Of a stretch of DNA of 55,270 bases, positions 30,931 to 41,320 are shown piece by piece. The stretch is from contig VXIS01000318.1 in assembly GCA_008704415.1 (NCBI GenBank), forward strand, positions 1-55,270, written 5' to 3'. The position numbers and the translations under genes were made by a program. A model generated the notes under the pieces. That model was not told where the DNA came from and ran no database searches. It worked only from the letters and a program-made list of their open reading frames with translations. The stretch's first letter is position 1; each line of letters begins with the position of its first letter. This DNA is from Sphaerosporella brunnea. Its lineage: Eukaryota > Ascomycota > Pezizomycetes > Pezizales > Pyronemataceae.

Positions 30931-31306
30931 GTGACATACGCAAACTACAGCCGGTCTTCGGTCTATCCGAAAAAGACTTAGTCCAGCAGAAAAGCCGTTG
31001 TGGTAGGGCTGTGAAAACATATATTAATGCCAAATCCTGCCTCTGTAGCGCCTCGGGATCCGGGAGGCAGTTGAGGCTTGAAATTCTATTGCGTCGGACT
31101 AGCTAGGTGACGTGGCGTAGTTTTTGGAGAGAAAGGACGTCTTTTTAGTAAGGCACTACAAAGGACTCCCCCAGCAAACTACAGCGTTTTGAGCTGACCT
31201 TTTCATCCAGCGAGTGATGGGCTCGCCTCAGCACGACCAGAATTTTCAGCCACATGAGAACGCGAGGGGCTTCATCCACCAAAGCCCAAGTCTCAGCAGC
31301 TGGCTC

Positions 31307-31633
31307 CTAGCCCTCGCCGAAAAATCTCAACTTTTGCATAAGGCGCTCCGAAAAAAAATACGGTACTTGTAAATGAAATGAAATTATCGAGTGATATCTC
31401 ATGACTCGAGACACGGAGCTTGCCAGCTCCAGCCGGCGGGTTATATCACTCAGTCCGGTCGGGAGTACGATGTTAGAGACCGAACTTTGCAACTGCAGGA
31501 ACCCAAAAACTACTCTGGGGATAGCAATGATGCTCGATGTGACGTCCCAACAGTTTATCGGGGTCGTGGGTTCTGGGGAATGTATGGTTTGCGCCGCCGA
31601 AGTTTCTACCGTTTGAGGGCCGCAGGTGTTCAT
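31307..31633 (-). CDS. Possible small exported protein, uncertain
   Basis: ATG at 31633. The frame extends upstream without an ATG through a hydrophobic stretch, LPIPSILTPLLVIVIS, then MNTCGPQTVETSAAQTIH and INCWDVTSSIIAIPRVVFGF. The hydrophobic lead followed by Cys-containing sequence looks like a secreted protein whose true start exon is not resolved. An overlapping 192-codon frame (31473-32051) competes. A strong core promoter lies upstream at 32.2 kb on the same strand. Confidence 0.28.
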   Translation of the reverse strand: MNTCGPQTVETSAAQTIHSPEPTTPINCWDVTSSIIAIPRVVFGFLQLQSSVSNIVLPTGLSDITRRLELASSVSRVMRYHSIISFHLQVPYFFSERLMQKLRFFGEG

Positions 31634-32212
31634 CGAAATGACGATTACTAGGAGGGGGGTGAGGATACTTGGGATTGGCAGTAGCGGGCGCTCGCTTACT
31701 CAACGCCGGTGTCGCTGACGCTTCTTCACGATCACGGAGAATCCTTCGTTCTCTGTACGTGCTCACAGCATCATCGTTGCGGCCTTTCCCATCCCTCGCC
31801 CTCTCGCCATGCAGCCAGAGAAGCAATGAAAAAGAAAGCGAAAAACAATGTTTCTCAAAGAAGAGGCCAAAAATTAAGCAACACAAACAGGGCCGCCTCC
31901 AACTGGGAAACAGCTGAAGAGGACTCGAGCTGACAACACACTGGCATCTTGCAACCACCTCCTCGGGCCCAAGGCTGTCGATTGCGAAGAGTTTAGAGCG
32001 TGCTGCCACACCAAACATGCTACTCGTCTCTCGTGGAATCAACCGAACCACCAGAGCTCACCAAACCAGCGCCTCACTTTGATATGTTGAATAAAAAGAG
32101 TGAGGTCACTGATAGGGCGAGGTTGTGGCTGGAGAAGGCGAAGTGACTTTGGCTGTTGGCGGTGTTGTTGTTGTGGGTAAACAAGAAAGGAAGAGGTTGA
32201 GGGAGAAGGGGG

Positions 32213-32220
32213 TATTTATA
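32213..32220 (-). promoter_or_regulatory. TATA box with CT-rich start region
   Basis: On the minus strand TATAAATA is followed by CCCCCTTCTCCCTCAACCTC and a C/A-rich leader (about 32205-32110). This is the classic strong-promoter layout of filamentous fungi. It points towards the uncertain gene at 31.3-32.05 kb. Confidence 0.55.
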
Positions 32221-32696
32221 GGCGTGAATTAGGGTTGATTTTGGCCGACAATAGGGCTTCTTTTGGCCGACAGGTAGCACTCGGTCTTCTTATTCTCACA
32301 AAATTCACTTTTAATTGGTAGTTACCACGGTGCGTCACTCGAGGAAGTTCGCATCCCAACACTAGCGATCACTCGTCGCTCAGTCTTTAGCCAAGGTATC
32401 TTGGAAAAGGTTGCCCTTGACCAAGTATAGCAATTGATAGTCACCGCCAGACGCCTTACTTCAGCATTCCCCAATCAGCCCATGGAACGAAGCCCACCCA
32501 TCTGTGTGGCCGCCGTCACGAAGTGGCGCCTCCAAACCGTGGACAAAGCAATTTTAAGTTCGTGGTCCAATTAAAAGGGTCGAATGTAGGGACCCAGTGA
32601 CTTCGCCCGATTTCAAACCTCCCGAACACCACCCGGCGCTCGCCTCTTTGTACCGGGCTGATGCGAGGCGCATATGGTTCGCAAGATATGTAGAAA
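32221..32696. other. No gene seen
   Basis: Spacer upstream of the TATA box. Contains one GTGACTTCGCC word (about 32596) that recurs at 32826 and, diverged, at 32809 and 32848. Confidence 0.4.
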
Positions 32697-33098
32697 CCAC
32701 AGTAGAGTACATACCGTATAAAATCGCCAGCAAGCGACTGGATGGCGTAAAATAAAATGCAAAAGGGTGTACCGCATTTTCTCGCGAGTAAGGGATGTGG
32801 CTTAGTCGCTTTGCCTCTGCGGCTCAGTGACTTCGCCAGGTGGCCAAGTGACTTTGCCACTATCCCATACACGCGAGATTCTACAGTAGGGGAAAATGAG
32901 CTTGAAACACCGGGAGCCGAATTGCAGTCTAACAAAAAACGCAGCTGAACTAAGCATATACAGTCACTCGCATCCCATTTTGGTCGCTAGTAACCCCCCT
33001 TGTGTTTTCCACGCCGTCCGGCATTTCCCCACTACACCCTTTCGCTTTTTGTTTTTGGCGCCGTCTCTTGCTGGCGAATTTATACGGTACAGTAGAAC
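32697..33098. repeat. Inverted-repeat miniature element
   Basis: Arms at 32697-32770 and 33034-33098 are diverged inverted copies (TACCGTATAAAATCGCCAGC versus TACCGTATAAATTCGCCAGC; ACACCCTTT at the inner ends). Outer ends read CAGTAGA. Probably a non-autonomous Tc1/mariner or pogo-type element. No coding capacity. Confidence 0.6.
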
Positions 33099-34497
33099 CT
33101 CTCTATAAGGATGTCTGATGGCGGGTATTCTTACAGAGAGGTTGGCTTGGCGTGTGAGCACCGGTGGTGTGCGCTCCTCAACGTCTGCTCGCTTTTCGAC
33201 GTCCAAAGCTCACATAAATCGAAAGAAAGCCTCCAACCGCGTCTGCTTGTTTGCTTCCCTTAGACGACGTCGACGCAGGTCCCTGCAAGGACCTTGGAGC
33301 GCGGGTTACTTTCGGGTCGCGGTCCTTTGGGGTCCTGCTGCGGACCCAACCTTAAGTCTGCCGCCATTCTGGTCTGCGCTTCTCGTCCCACTGATTGACG
33401 AACTCGCATATTTGCTTCTTTTCGCCGTCTCTTCCAGTTCTGCCGAGTCTGTTTAGCCTTCATGGGAAGGAGAACGCTCGCACACGCAGCTGTGGTAAAG
33501 GGGCGATAATTGCTTTTGCGCAGCGTTGCTCAGCCGCACTTTAGTCATACTGTATTCGGCCGCTTGCGGCCATGACATAAAGCAAAACCGTCGGCCACGC
33601 GGTCTTATACAGACGTTATTCTTATAAGGGTGATTCTTGTAGAGTGCTCGCGTGTTTCGGCAAACACATACCTACCTTTGCCATGCCTTTTGCCACGCCG
33701 TGACCGTTAGGCTGTATTTACCTAGAAATGCAAAAGAGAGGGAAACAGGTAATGAGAAATTCGAAGAGCGAAAAGGATAGAAAGGGTTCTGGAACGGCGG
33801 TCGCGAAGTGGTGAGGTTCTCTGATTTGCAATACATTGTTGTCACCGTTCATCATCTACCCTTTTTTGCTATGGTAAGACATTTTCCCTTCGACGTTTTT
33901 GCGTGGTATCGTCCCGTGGGCGCGCGGCATGTCATGCGAATTAGCCGTGATAACCCACCCATGCGTGGCTACGATCTTCTGCATGTTCCAGCTCCTGATG
34001 TCGGTAGCTGGATTCGGCCCCCCAAAGCAGTCAGTTATGCAACCTACTCTGCAGACCACCGAACAGAGGAACGAGCGCCCCTTTCGTCTGAGCGAGTTCT
34101 CGAGATACTAGACTAGGCCGAGTGACTGGCTGTGATCCTTCGCGCTGCTACGTAAGTATGTCACAGAAGCCCCGTGATGTGATATATCCCAGGTATCCAC
34201 AACGCCCCGCACGACCCCCACTTTCGGCGTCTCTCGTCCTCGAACGAGCTACATATGTGGGCTCCAGGCTAGCCGATATCCGCCGCCCATGTCGACTGGA
34301 TACAACCCCCCGCCCACGAGATTTGCGGGGGTTTACCACCGCCCCGGCCCGTCCGTTAAGCTAAAGTTTTCTGGTTTCCAGGATTATCAGCCCAAGCTGT
34401 CTATAAAATGGCATTGCCCCCGGTCCCAGAAAAATCTAATTCAATATATCCGCCTCACACACGACAGCTTCTATTTTTCCACCCAACATTCTTCACA
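33099..34497. other. Repeat-rich spacer, no supported gene
   Basis: AGAACCTCTCTATAAGG at about 33096 and TTACAGAGAGGTT at 33131-33143 form a small inverted repeat. The LINE hairpin word GGCCGCTTGCGGCC occurs alone at 33558-33571. At 33747-33895 there are two partial arms of the 36.7-kb inverted-repeat family. The right end is the methyltransferase promoter. Confidence 0.45.
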
Positions 34498-35703
34498 ATG
34501 GCAGACGGACATATCGCAGTGGATTTGGAGGAGAATTCCGATGAAGACTACCAGAGCGGAGCGGAGTCCCAGACCACTTCGCTTTCATCCACGATATTTC
34601 AATACGAATACGAGAACGGGAGACGGTATCACGCATATAAAGCGGGAACTTATGCCATTCCCAATGATGAAACGGAACAGGAGAGGTTCGTTCGGGCAGA
34701 CCCGCTCCGGTCCTTTGCCTTTGGGGCTAAATATGCGGATATAGATTAGATGTCATGCATCACATATACAACATGCTCCTTGGAGGAAGGCTTCACGTCG
34801 CCCCGCTGGAAAAACCACAACGGATACTCGACATCGGAACAGGAACTGGCATCTGGGCCATCGAAATGGCGGATCAATACCCTCAAGCCGAGGTCATTGG
34901 AACCGATTTATCTCCTATCCAACCTAGCTGGTCCGTCGCTGTTTTGATCATCGGCCCCGTGAGTCTACTTGCTAACGAACGATAGGGTGCCTCCTAATGT
35001 ACAGTTCCAAATCGACGACTGTGAGCTCGACTGGACCTACGAAAAGAACTCGTTCGACTTCATACACATCCGTGGCCTCCAGCTTTCGTGCAAGAACTGG
35101 CCTCGGCTGTTGAAGCAAGCCTACGAGTACGTTCCATGGGCCACAGTTGCGACTGGTGAGAGCGTTTACTGACAGCAAGTTTTTGTATCTAGCCATCTCA
35201 AACCCGGTGGATGGGTTGAAGTCGTCGAATGGGCCGAGGGTCGCGGAGTCACCGACGACGGCACTGACAAGGGAACGGCCATTTACAAATACTATGACCG
35301 GTTGAACGAAGCCGGCGAAAAAATCGGACGACCATTCCGGCTGCCTACTCCATTGAAAGAGATGATTCCTGCGGCCGGATTTGTCAACTACAGGGAAGAA
35401 ATCCCAAAGCTACCCTTCAGCCCCTGGCCAGCCGACAAAAAGCTCAAGCTGATCGGAAGGTGGTATATATCATCGATGGAGAGCGGGTTTGAGGCGTATG
35501 GACTTGCACTGTTCACCCGTGTGTTGAAAATGGATCAGGAAGAGGGCAGAGAGCTCTGTGCTGCTGCTTGGAAGGATGTTCAGGGCCGTAAAGTCCACAT
35601 GTACGCAAACACGTAAGCCACCTTTCCCACGTCTGCGCTAGCGGGGGATGCTAACTGCCGGTATTCCAGTTACTTTGCATGTGGCCAAAAACCGTTGGAG
35701 TAA
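34498..35703 (+). CDS. LaeA-like class I SAM methyltransferase
   Basis: Five exons splice to an intact 322-residue protein: 34498-34685, 34745-34930, 34986-35126, 35193-35612, 35670-35703. Introns are 55-66 bp with GT...TAG or CAG ends, and every junction restores family-like sequence (EQERLDVMHHIYNMLLGG, SPIQPSWVPPNVQFQIDD, QAYDHLKPGGWVEVVEWA, MYANTYFACGQKPLE). The N-terminus has the usual acidic leader, then YENGRRYHAYKAGTY. Motif I is LDIGTGTGIWAIE (about D92-G98), followed by EVIGTDLSPIQPSW, then FDFIHIR. Such enzymes transfer a methyl group from SAM in secondary-metabolite or regulatory roles in ascomycetes. The substrate is unknown and no biosynthetic cluster is visible here. Length is normal and no lesion is seen. 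Confidence 0.88.
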
Positions 35704-36714
35704 ACTTGCTATAGGGGTGGTGGGGCGGCGAGGTGTTGGCGCTGGCAGTGGGAGGCAGGGGACTGGAGGCGTTGCATTGGTTCTGAAGGCTGGGATCTGG
35801 GGCCTGGAGCGGCGGAAGACGGCATTCTATTGTGCTCCTGTCATCATCATCATCAATTGAACTACAACCACACTGGAAGCAGATCATTGCGATCCTTTTT
35901 TCGCTTTGCAACCAGGTGTCAAACCGTGGAATACCGCCGGCAAACAACTGCCGGCGCCAAACATCCGCGGGCGGGGCTCCGTTTGAACGGGATTGGTTCT
36001 CTTGTCTTATTTCAACATATCACATTGTATAATACACGCTTCAACGGCAGGGGTAAGCGCTTTACCCAGCTGTGCAGATTAACCACGCCTACGTATGGGC
36101 ACAGATACAAAGGAGATGATTGGCTGCGAACGGCGTTGTCCGTAAGGAAGATCGTGATGCCTTATACCCCCACCAGGCAACCACATCACCACGCGCACTT
36201 CTCTGTGGCACGACCTGCATAGCTACAGTCATAAATGCAACACTGCACCAACTAGACCTGAATGGGCATCCCGCCCCACAATCCTTAGCGAATGCTTCCA
36301 AACGCCGTGAGCTCTTTTGCCGCTCGATTATGATAATTCTTTCAACCTCGCACACACCATCACATGACCACGGGTGGCCAGGACCGTAAGGCAAGAAAAA
36401 TCTTCAGCGCGTTGCGGGTTGATTTTAGCGTCAGTGCAGGCGATAGAGGATTGCCCGCCAAGTCAGCCACGACTTTGCTTCTTGCTGTCCGAAAAACGAT
36501 CGTAACGCACGGCACGGCTTTCACTTGAGACCGTACTGGTCTGTTTCTCAACTTCGAGCATTGTCCACAATGCAGCCAACACGAAAGGGCAGCAGTCTTG
36601 TTTGGTTTCAGCCCAGAAAGTCACAGTGTCAAGTGCCATGTTTGACATGACTCTCGCGCAATGGCGGTAGGTTCTATTATTGTATCGTATGAGACACCAT
36701 CCGCCGGCCGAAAG
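35704..36714. other. No gene seen
   Basis: 3' flank of the methyltransferase. Frames on both strands without motifs. Confidence 0.4.
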
Positions 36715-37232
36715 AGGTGATGAGAAATGCGAAGGCAAACTATCTTACCATAGCAAAACATACCGTGATAGCCACAGTCTCGCCATGAGGAGATTATTTG
36801 ATCATGATGATCTGTCGTTGGATACTAGAGCCTTGCATTTGTGTGCAGACGTGGGGACTACTCTATAGAAGTACCCACTTCCCGTCACTTTCGTCAAAAT
36901 TTCATAGAGGAGGGGGTGAGGGGTATGAGGCCGGGGGTGGCCGCCAGGGTTGCGACTAGCGGACAAACTCCGCCACTACCAAAACCTGGTTCTCGATAGA
37001 ACTCTTCTTCCTATTCACCCTGGATAGCTCTCTTCGATAGAAAGGGGGTTATCCCCCTTTCTATTGAGCCGTTCTATTTTTCTATCTGGCCGACATAGAC
37101 ACCCGGTTCTATTCCCTATAGAACCTGAGACCACCGTTCTATTGGCCTTCTGTAGTGCTACGGGAAGGCCCCCAAGGATCGCAACGTTTTCCGCCATGGT
37201 AAGACATCTTGTCTTCGAATTTCTCATTACCT
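36715..37232. repeat. Element with 40-bp inverted termini
   Basis: Left arm 36715-36754 (AGGTGATGAGAAATGCGAAG, then CTATCTTACCATAGC) and right arm 37193-37232 (inverse AGGTAATGAGAAATTCGAAG, then GATGTCTTACCATGGC). The inside carries a strong G/C hairpin at 37035-37066. Partial arms recur at 33747-33895. No coding capacity, so a non-autonomous DNA element is likely. No target duplication recognised. Confidence 0.62.
37035..37066. repeat. 32-nt perfect hairpin
   Basis: CGATAGAAAGGGGG, then TTAT, then CCCCCTTTCTATTG: 14 pairs (one G-T) around a 4-nt loop, inside the inverted-terminus element. Nearby GTTCTAT words repeat in both orientations. Confidence 0.7.
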
Positions 37233-38664
37233 ATGTTGGTCGGCAGATGGTGTCTTACAAGGAAGAATCAATGAAACATATGCGTTGCAAAATATAGACG
37301 CTGCCAAAATTTTGTGGGTTGAAGATCAATCCGGACCGTTGAACCTGAAGATTTCCTGAAAAGGCAACCCGCCAAAGTCTGCCTAGCCAGGGAGTGTATT
37401 CTGCATGTACAACTTTCGGGGAACCCAGAACATGCCATTGGCTCATGCCCAGCAGATCATACTTGATCTCAGCCCACGATCGCCGAGCAGTTGATGCTTG
37501 TCAAGTTGTGAAAAAGGCTGATAGCATAAATTGCTTGCATTCCACTAATGCGGGTACGTATTCCAGCCCAAAAAGCCGTGGGTTACGTTTGCGCAGCGGC
37601 TGTACCATCGACAAAATTTAACCGCCGATCAAGATTGACAACACCACGAACACCCCAGCGCATAATCCTAAGATTGCTGCTCACGAATACTATGCATGTA
37701 CCCAAGTAGCTACCTAAGTTTGCCTTCTGCAGTCACCCCAATGATGAGCATAACCCTCACATTCCGTTTGACGTTCCTTCAGTGAATTCTTCATTCCCAT
37801 CCAGACTGCATTGCCGGCATCTGACGGTGATGTCTTACGCGGCAATGTAGAGTCCATCAATCCAAAGGATTTGCCTGGAAGAGTGCAGAACAATGAGCAT
37901 GTTTACTCCTTCAGCATGACCATAGCGAGCCTAAATAATGCCCGAGCTGCGTGGATGCCATCGCAAAGAGCTTTTTGTAGACCGTATTGCAAATCTCACC
38001 TCCCTTTTGAGAATAGATCCTGTCTGCCTACACAAAAGGAAACGCGAAAGGTGAAAGCAAAGGTCACAGGCTATCAGTCTAAATTGTTACTGGTCTGTCG
38101 GCTGCTCCGTCACTCCTCTCAGTGATTGGTGGAGATTGTCCTTGCAGTGTTGGCAGCAGACGATTGCTACCCTTTTCGCCATAGCAAGCCCATTTGCTTT
38201 CACCGTTTGCGTTCCCTTTTGGGTGGGCAGACAGGCTCTAATCCATCAATTGCGCAAAGCCTTGAAGCCGCGTTGCATGCAGTTCGGCCAGCCCCGGTCA
38301 GCCTACATAATTGGCTCTGTGCTTCTCGTCTGGACGGCCGAGGCAGTGTATGCTGGGGCTACCTACTAAGTAACTAGCTAGAGAACCGTTCCGGACTTCG
38401 GTATGCCACTCCTCCCGCACCAACATGGCACGCGCAAGCCCATCACACAATTGGCGTCCCCGCGATGGAGCGCCCTGTATCAGCTACTAAATTCTTGTAC
38501 AGCAAAGGGGTGGTGTGCTTTCTGGGTGATTCATTATGACGCACTCGGTGCCTACAGTGCAACCCAAAAATCCACCTGTTATGTGACATGTAGTACAACC
38601 GGACCAATTCCACAAAATGGCACGGCAAGGAGTGCGCGAGGAGACTGTTTCCAAATACACAGGT
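37233..38664. other. No gene seen
   Basis: Many short frames, none with motifs. No repeat that I can support. Confidence 0.4.
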
Positions 38665-39783
38665 GATTAGATACTTTTTTTCTTTTTTTTTTGTTTAAAT
38701 CATATTGTATTCGGCCGCTTGCGGCCATGACATATGTAGAAGAGAAGTGACCATGCTACACCTTAGATCGAAGCCTATTGTTGACGCCTGCGGCCCTTCT
38801 AAGGAAATAGAGACAAGAGATTCGTAAAAGGAGAAGCGTGCTTAGAGGAAAGTCAAAGGAAAGGACACAAGAAACTGGGCCATGTCGCAATTTTGGTGAA
38901 GCCTAGAAAAGCCAACACCGCTTCCGTACACCTATCATCGGCCAGCAGCGCAGCAGTGGTCGCTGTCGGCCACCGCTTTTGCCTGCCTTCCTTTGTTGCC
39001 TCCTTCACTGCCTTCCAGAGGACTCTCTGCTCATTCTTCCATCTCTTACAGAACTTGAAAAGGTGATCTCGGGTCTGGATGGAGCTCGAGTTGCACCTCC
39101 AGCACTTATCGTCCGGTCGACGACCGGTCCGGTGAAGGTATGGACCGGTAGGGGGCTTGCCTACTCGCAACTGGCAGAAGCGTGATGCGAGGGCCTTTTT
39201 GGTCTTAATCACGATGGGGTCGGCCTTTTTCCTTCGCTCGTAGTAACAATTGAGCTTGCAGTGTGTGGTCAGCCAGGCCTCTCTGTCGTGTGTCTTGGCC
39301 CCGGTGACCCTGCGGCTGATCGCAGCAAGTGGCGCGGTATGGAGGAGGTTGTCGGCAAGGGGTCTCGTGCGGCCCGCCGCTGCCTCTTTCGCGGCCTGGT
39401 CCGCCAGTTCGTTGCCTGGGACTTTGGCGTGGCCCGGTACCCAGTGGTATTCCACTAACCACCCTTGGGCTCCCAGGGCCGCCTCCGCGCGGGGTAGCAA
39501 TCATTGCACGGGCCCAGGGGTGGCGTGTTGTAGGCGTTTTAGGGCGGCCTGAGCGTCGGTAAAGAGACGGATGCGGCGCAGCCAGTTTGATCATCAGGCC
39601 TGTTGGCTTCAGCGCCGGTGTCGTGGCGTCGGAAGCGTTGTCACAAAGCGTAGGAGCGTCCGTGCCGTTGTGACTCTGTCCTCAGATCGTGGTGGTGGTG
39701 GTGCGCCTGCCGCGCGTAGGTGGTCACCGGCCGGATTGCCAATAGGGGTGGCCAGCAGCCTGGCTGCGAGAGATTAGATACTT
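38665..39783 (-). mobile_element. LINE, 5'-truncated, with target-site duplication
   Basis: A perfect 12-bp duplication GATTAGATACTT flanks the insert (38665-38676 and 39772-39783). The left (3') end is a T-rich run, i.e. the poly-A tail on the minus strand, followed by the hairpin GGCCGCTTGCGGCC at 38713-38726. Coding sequence at the right is the end of ORF2. The layout (3' tail, 5' truncation, target duplication) is diagnostic of target-primed reverse transcription. Confidence 0.9.
38853..39590 (-). pseudogene. LINE ORF2 C-terminus: RNase H and zinc knuckle
   Basis: Minus-strand reading begins IRLFTDAQAALKRLQHATPG, is interrupted by an in-frame TGA at about 39507, then continues 215 codons. 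Those contain VEYHWVPGHAKVPGNELADQ (RNase H H and D motif), LASRFCQLRVGKPPTGPYLH, and DDKCWRC...RDHLFKFCKRWKN (C-x2-C...H-x4-C). The element's reverse transcriptase is absent through 5' truncation. The single stop and its short length make it inactive. Closely related to the plus-strand copy at 22.2 kb. Confidence 0.8.
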
Positions 39784-39904
39784 AAGTAGGTATGTAGCTT
39801 TACAACTTCTAAAAAAAGACATACTTGTCTCATCTTAAAACAAACAAACAAACAAACAGACAGAAACCGCCTACTCCTCCTCCGCCAGCATCTCATCCTC
39901 ATCA

Positions 39905-40304
39905 TCATTCGTCTGCTTCTCCTCCTTCTCCTACTTCCGGGATTGAAACCTCAACCGTGTGGGGCCACTTGATATTTTCCAGTCCCTCCGGGACCTCCAG
40001 AGCTAGCCTGAGGCCCTGGCCCACTTTGCCGAGATCGGCCGGCAGCTGCTGGTAGGAGGCCTGCCTCCTCGCCAACTCGGAAAAATGTGATGGGAGTGCG
40101 CTTGCCGCGAGGTTTGCGGAGCTTGTGAGACTTCTTAGCGACCCTGCTGGCCAACGCAATGCTAGGGGTGGGGGTAGTGGGAGTGGGTCGGCGGAACCGA
40201 GGACAGCGGCGAAGTGCGGTTTGTGTGTATGGTGGTGGTGGTTGCTGAGGGATGATGTAGGGAAGTAGAGATGAAGAAGAAGAAGGGCTGCGAACGAAGG
40301 CCAT
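39905..40304 (-). CDS. Possible small gene with overlapping frames
   Basis: The ATG at 40304 opens a Ser/Pro/Arg-rich N-terminus like a mitochondrial presequence (ALRRCPRFRRPTPTTPTPSI, then RVAKKSHKLRKPRGKRTP). At about 40085 the better coding signal moves to another frame: LPSHFSELARRQASYQQLPA, then ALEVPEGLENIKWPHTVEVS, ending at 39905. Either a frameshift or an unrecognised intron joins them. No family recognised. Lies just beside the LINE insertion. Confidence 0.33.
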
Positions 40305-40935
40305 TCTATACCAGCAACTCTCCGGCCAGCCTAAATGGCAGTTGAGGTTTCTGCTCGGTTGAGTTGGTCCAATCATGCGATGTCACTGGTAGGAAGGAAC
40401 GGCTGGAACGGCGTTGGCGGCCGGGTTGTCCGCCTCCTTGCCCTTTTTCAGCGCCTTCAACCTGCCATCTACCTTTTTCTTGTGCACGTGCTTCACTTTC
40501 ATGACACCGTGGCGTGGTTATCACACCGTACTACACCCAGCAACTGGCTTCATGAACTGTCAGCGTAAGCTTAAGTCGTTCAAGGTACCTTCAGAGAGAA
40601 GAGCACATACGCGAGGGGTTTGTTGCGGAGTTTGCCGCGCTTCTCATCCCAATGAGCGTGGTCCTTGCGATCGTTCAAAAAGGTTTCGTTTTTGTGTGCC
40701 AAACTGCTGCGGATTATCAACTAGAAAGCCCCGGCATGCTCAGTACGGCCCTGAAGAATCCCGTTGTCCGTTTTCACGGCAATAGTTGTCAACGGCTTAG
40801 TCAACGCGTTATCTGGCCTGTGTCGTGAATTCTTTGCCAGAGAAGGGGATATCGTATCATACCATCATACCATACGGTATAGAAACTCAGCGACATCCAT
40901 CATTACATGCTGGGAAAACTACTCCACTGCAAAAA
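40305..40935. other. No gene seen
   Basis: Short unsupported frames. Promoter side of the possible small gene. Confidence 0.35.
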
Positions 40936-41066
40936 GCCCTTGCCTGTGCAAACAGCCCTTGCCTGCGCAAACAGCCCTTGCCTGCGCAAACAGCCCCTGC
41001 CTGCGCAAACAGCTCTTGCCTGCGCAAACAGCCCTTGCCTGCGCAAACAGCCCCTGCCTGTGCAAA
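40936..41066. repeat. 18-bp tandem repeat, about 7 copies
   Basis: Unit AACAGCCCTTGCCTGCGC, with C/T variants. The unit length is a multiple of three, so frames stay open on both strands. On the plus strand it would encode a QTALACA-type hexapeptide repeat. Confidence 0.92.
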
Positions 41067-41131
41067 TGCACTTTGGAAGTGCACTCTCCGCCAGAAGATG
41101 TAAACAATGTGACGCGTGCATATAAGCCCCC

Positions 41132-41292
41132 TATCCTCCGCTCCTCAAACAGTATATCCCACCTCACTGCTATCGTCCGCTCCTCAAACAGTATCTCCCA
41201 CCTCACTGCTATCCTCCGCTCCTCCAACAGTACCTCCCGCCTCACTGCTATCCTCCGCTCCTCCAACAGTACCTCCCGCCTCACTGCGATCC
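41132..41292. repeat. 39-bp tandem repeat, about 4 copies
   Basis: Unit contains CTCCTCAAACAGTATCTCCC then ACCTCACTGCTATCCTCCG. Copies pair off by variants (CAAACAG twice, then CCAACAG twice). It would encode a 13-residue unit on either strand, for example RRIAVRREVLLEE on the minus strand. Confidence 0.9.
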
Positions 41293-41320
41293 TAACCCGA
41301 CGACACACCTCACCGTAACG

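Noticed and set aside
33808..34116. 102-codon plus-strand frame before the methyltransferase
   Set aside because: It starts within the inverted-repeat family arms and has no recognisable features.
38979..39777. Several plus-strand frames over the LINE
   Set aside because: They lie antisense to the RNase H and zinc-knuckle reading, which has recognised motifs.
40936..41066. CRISPR-like array
   Set aside because: 18-bp units are contiguous with no unique spacers, and the DNA is eukaryotic. It is a minisatellite.
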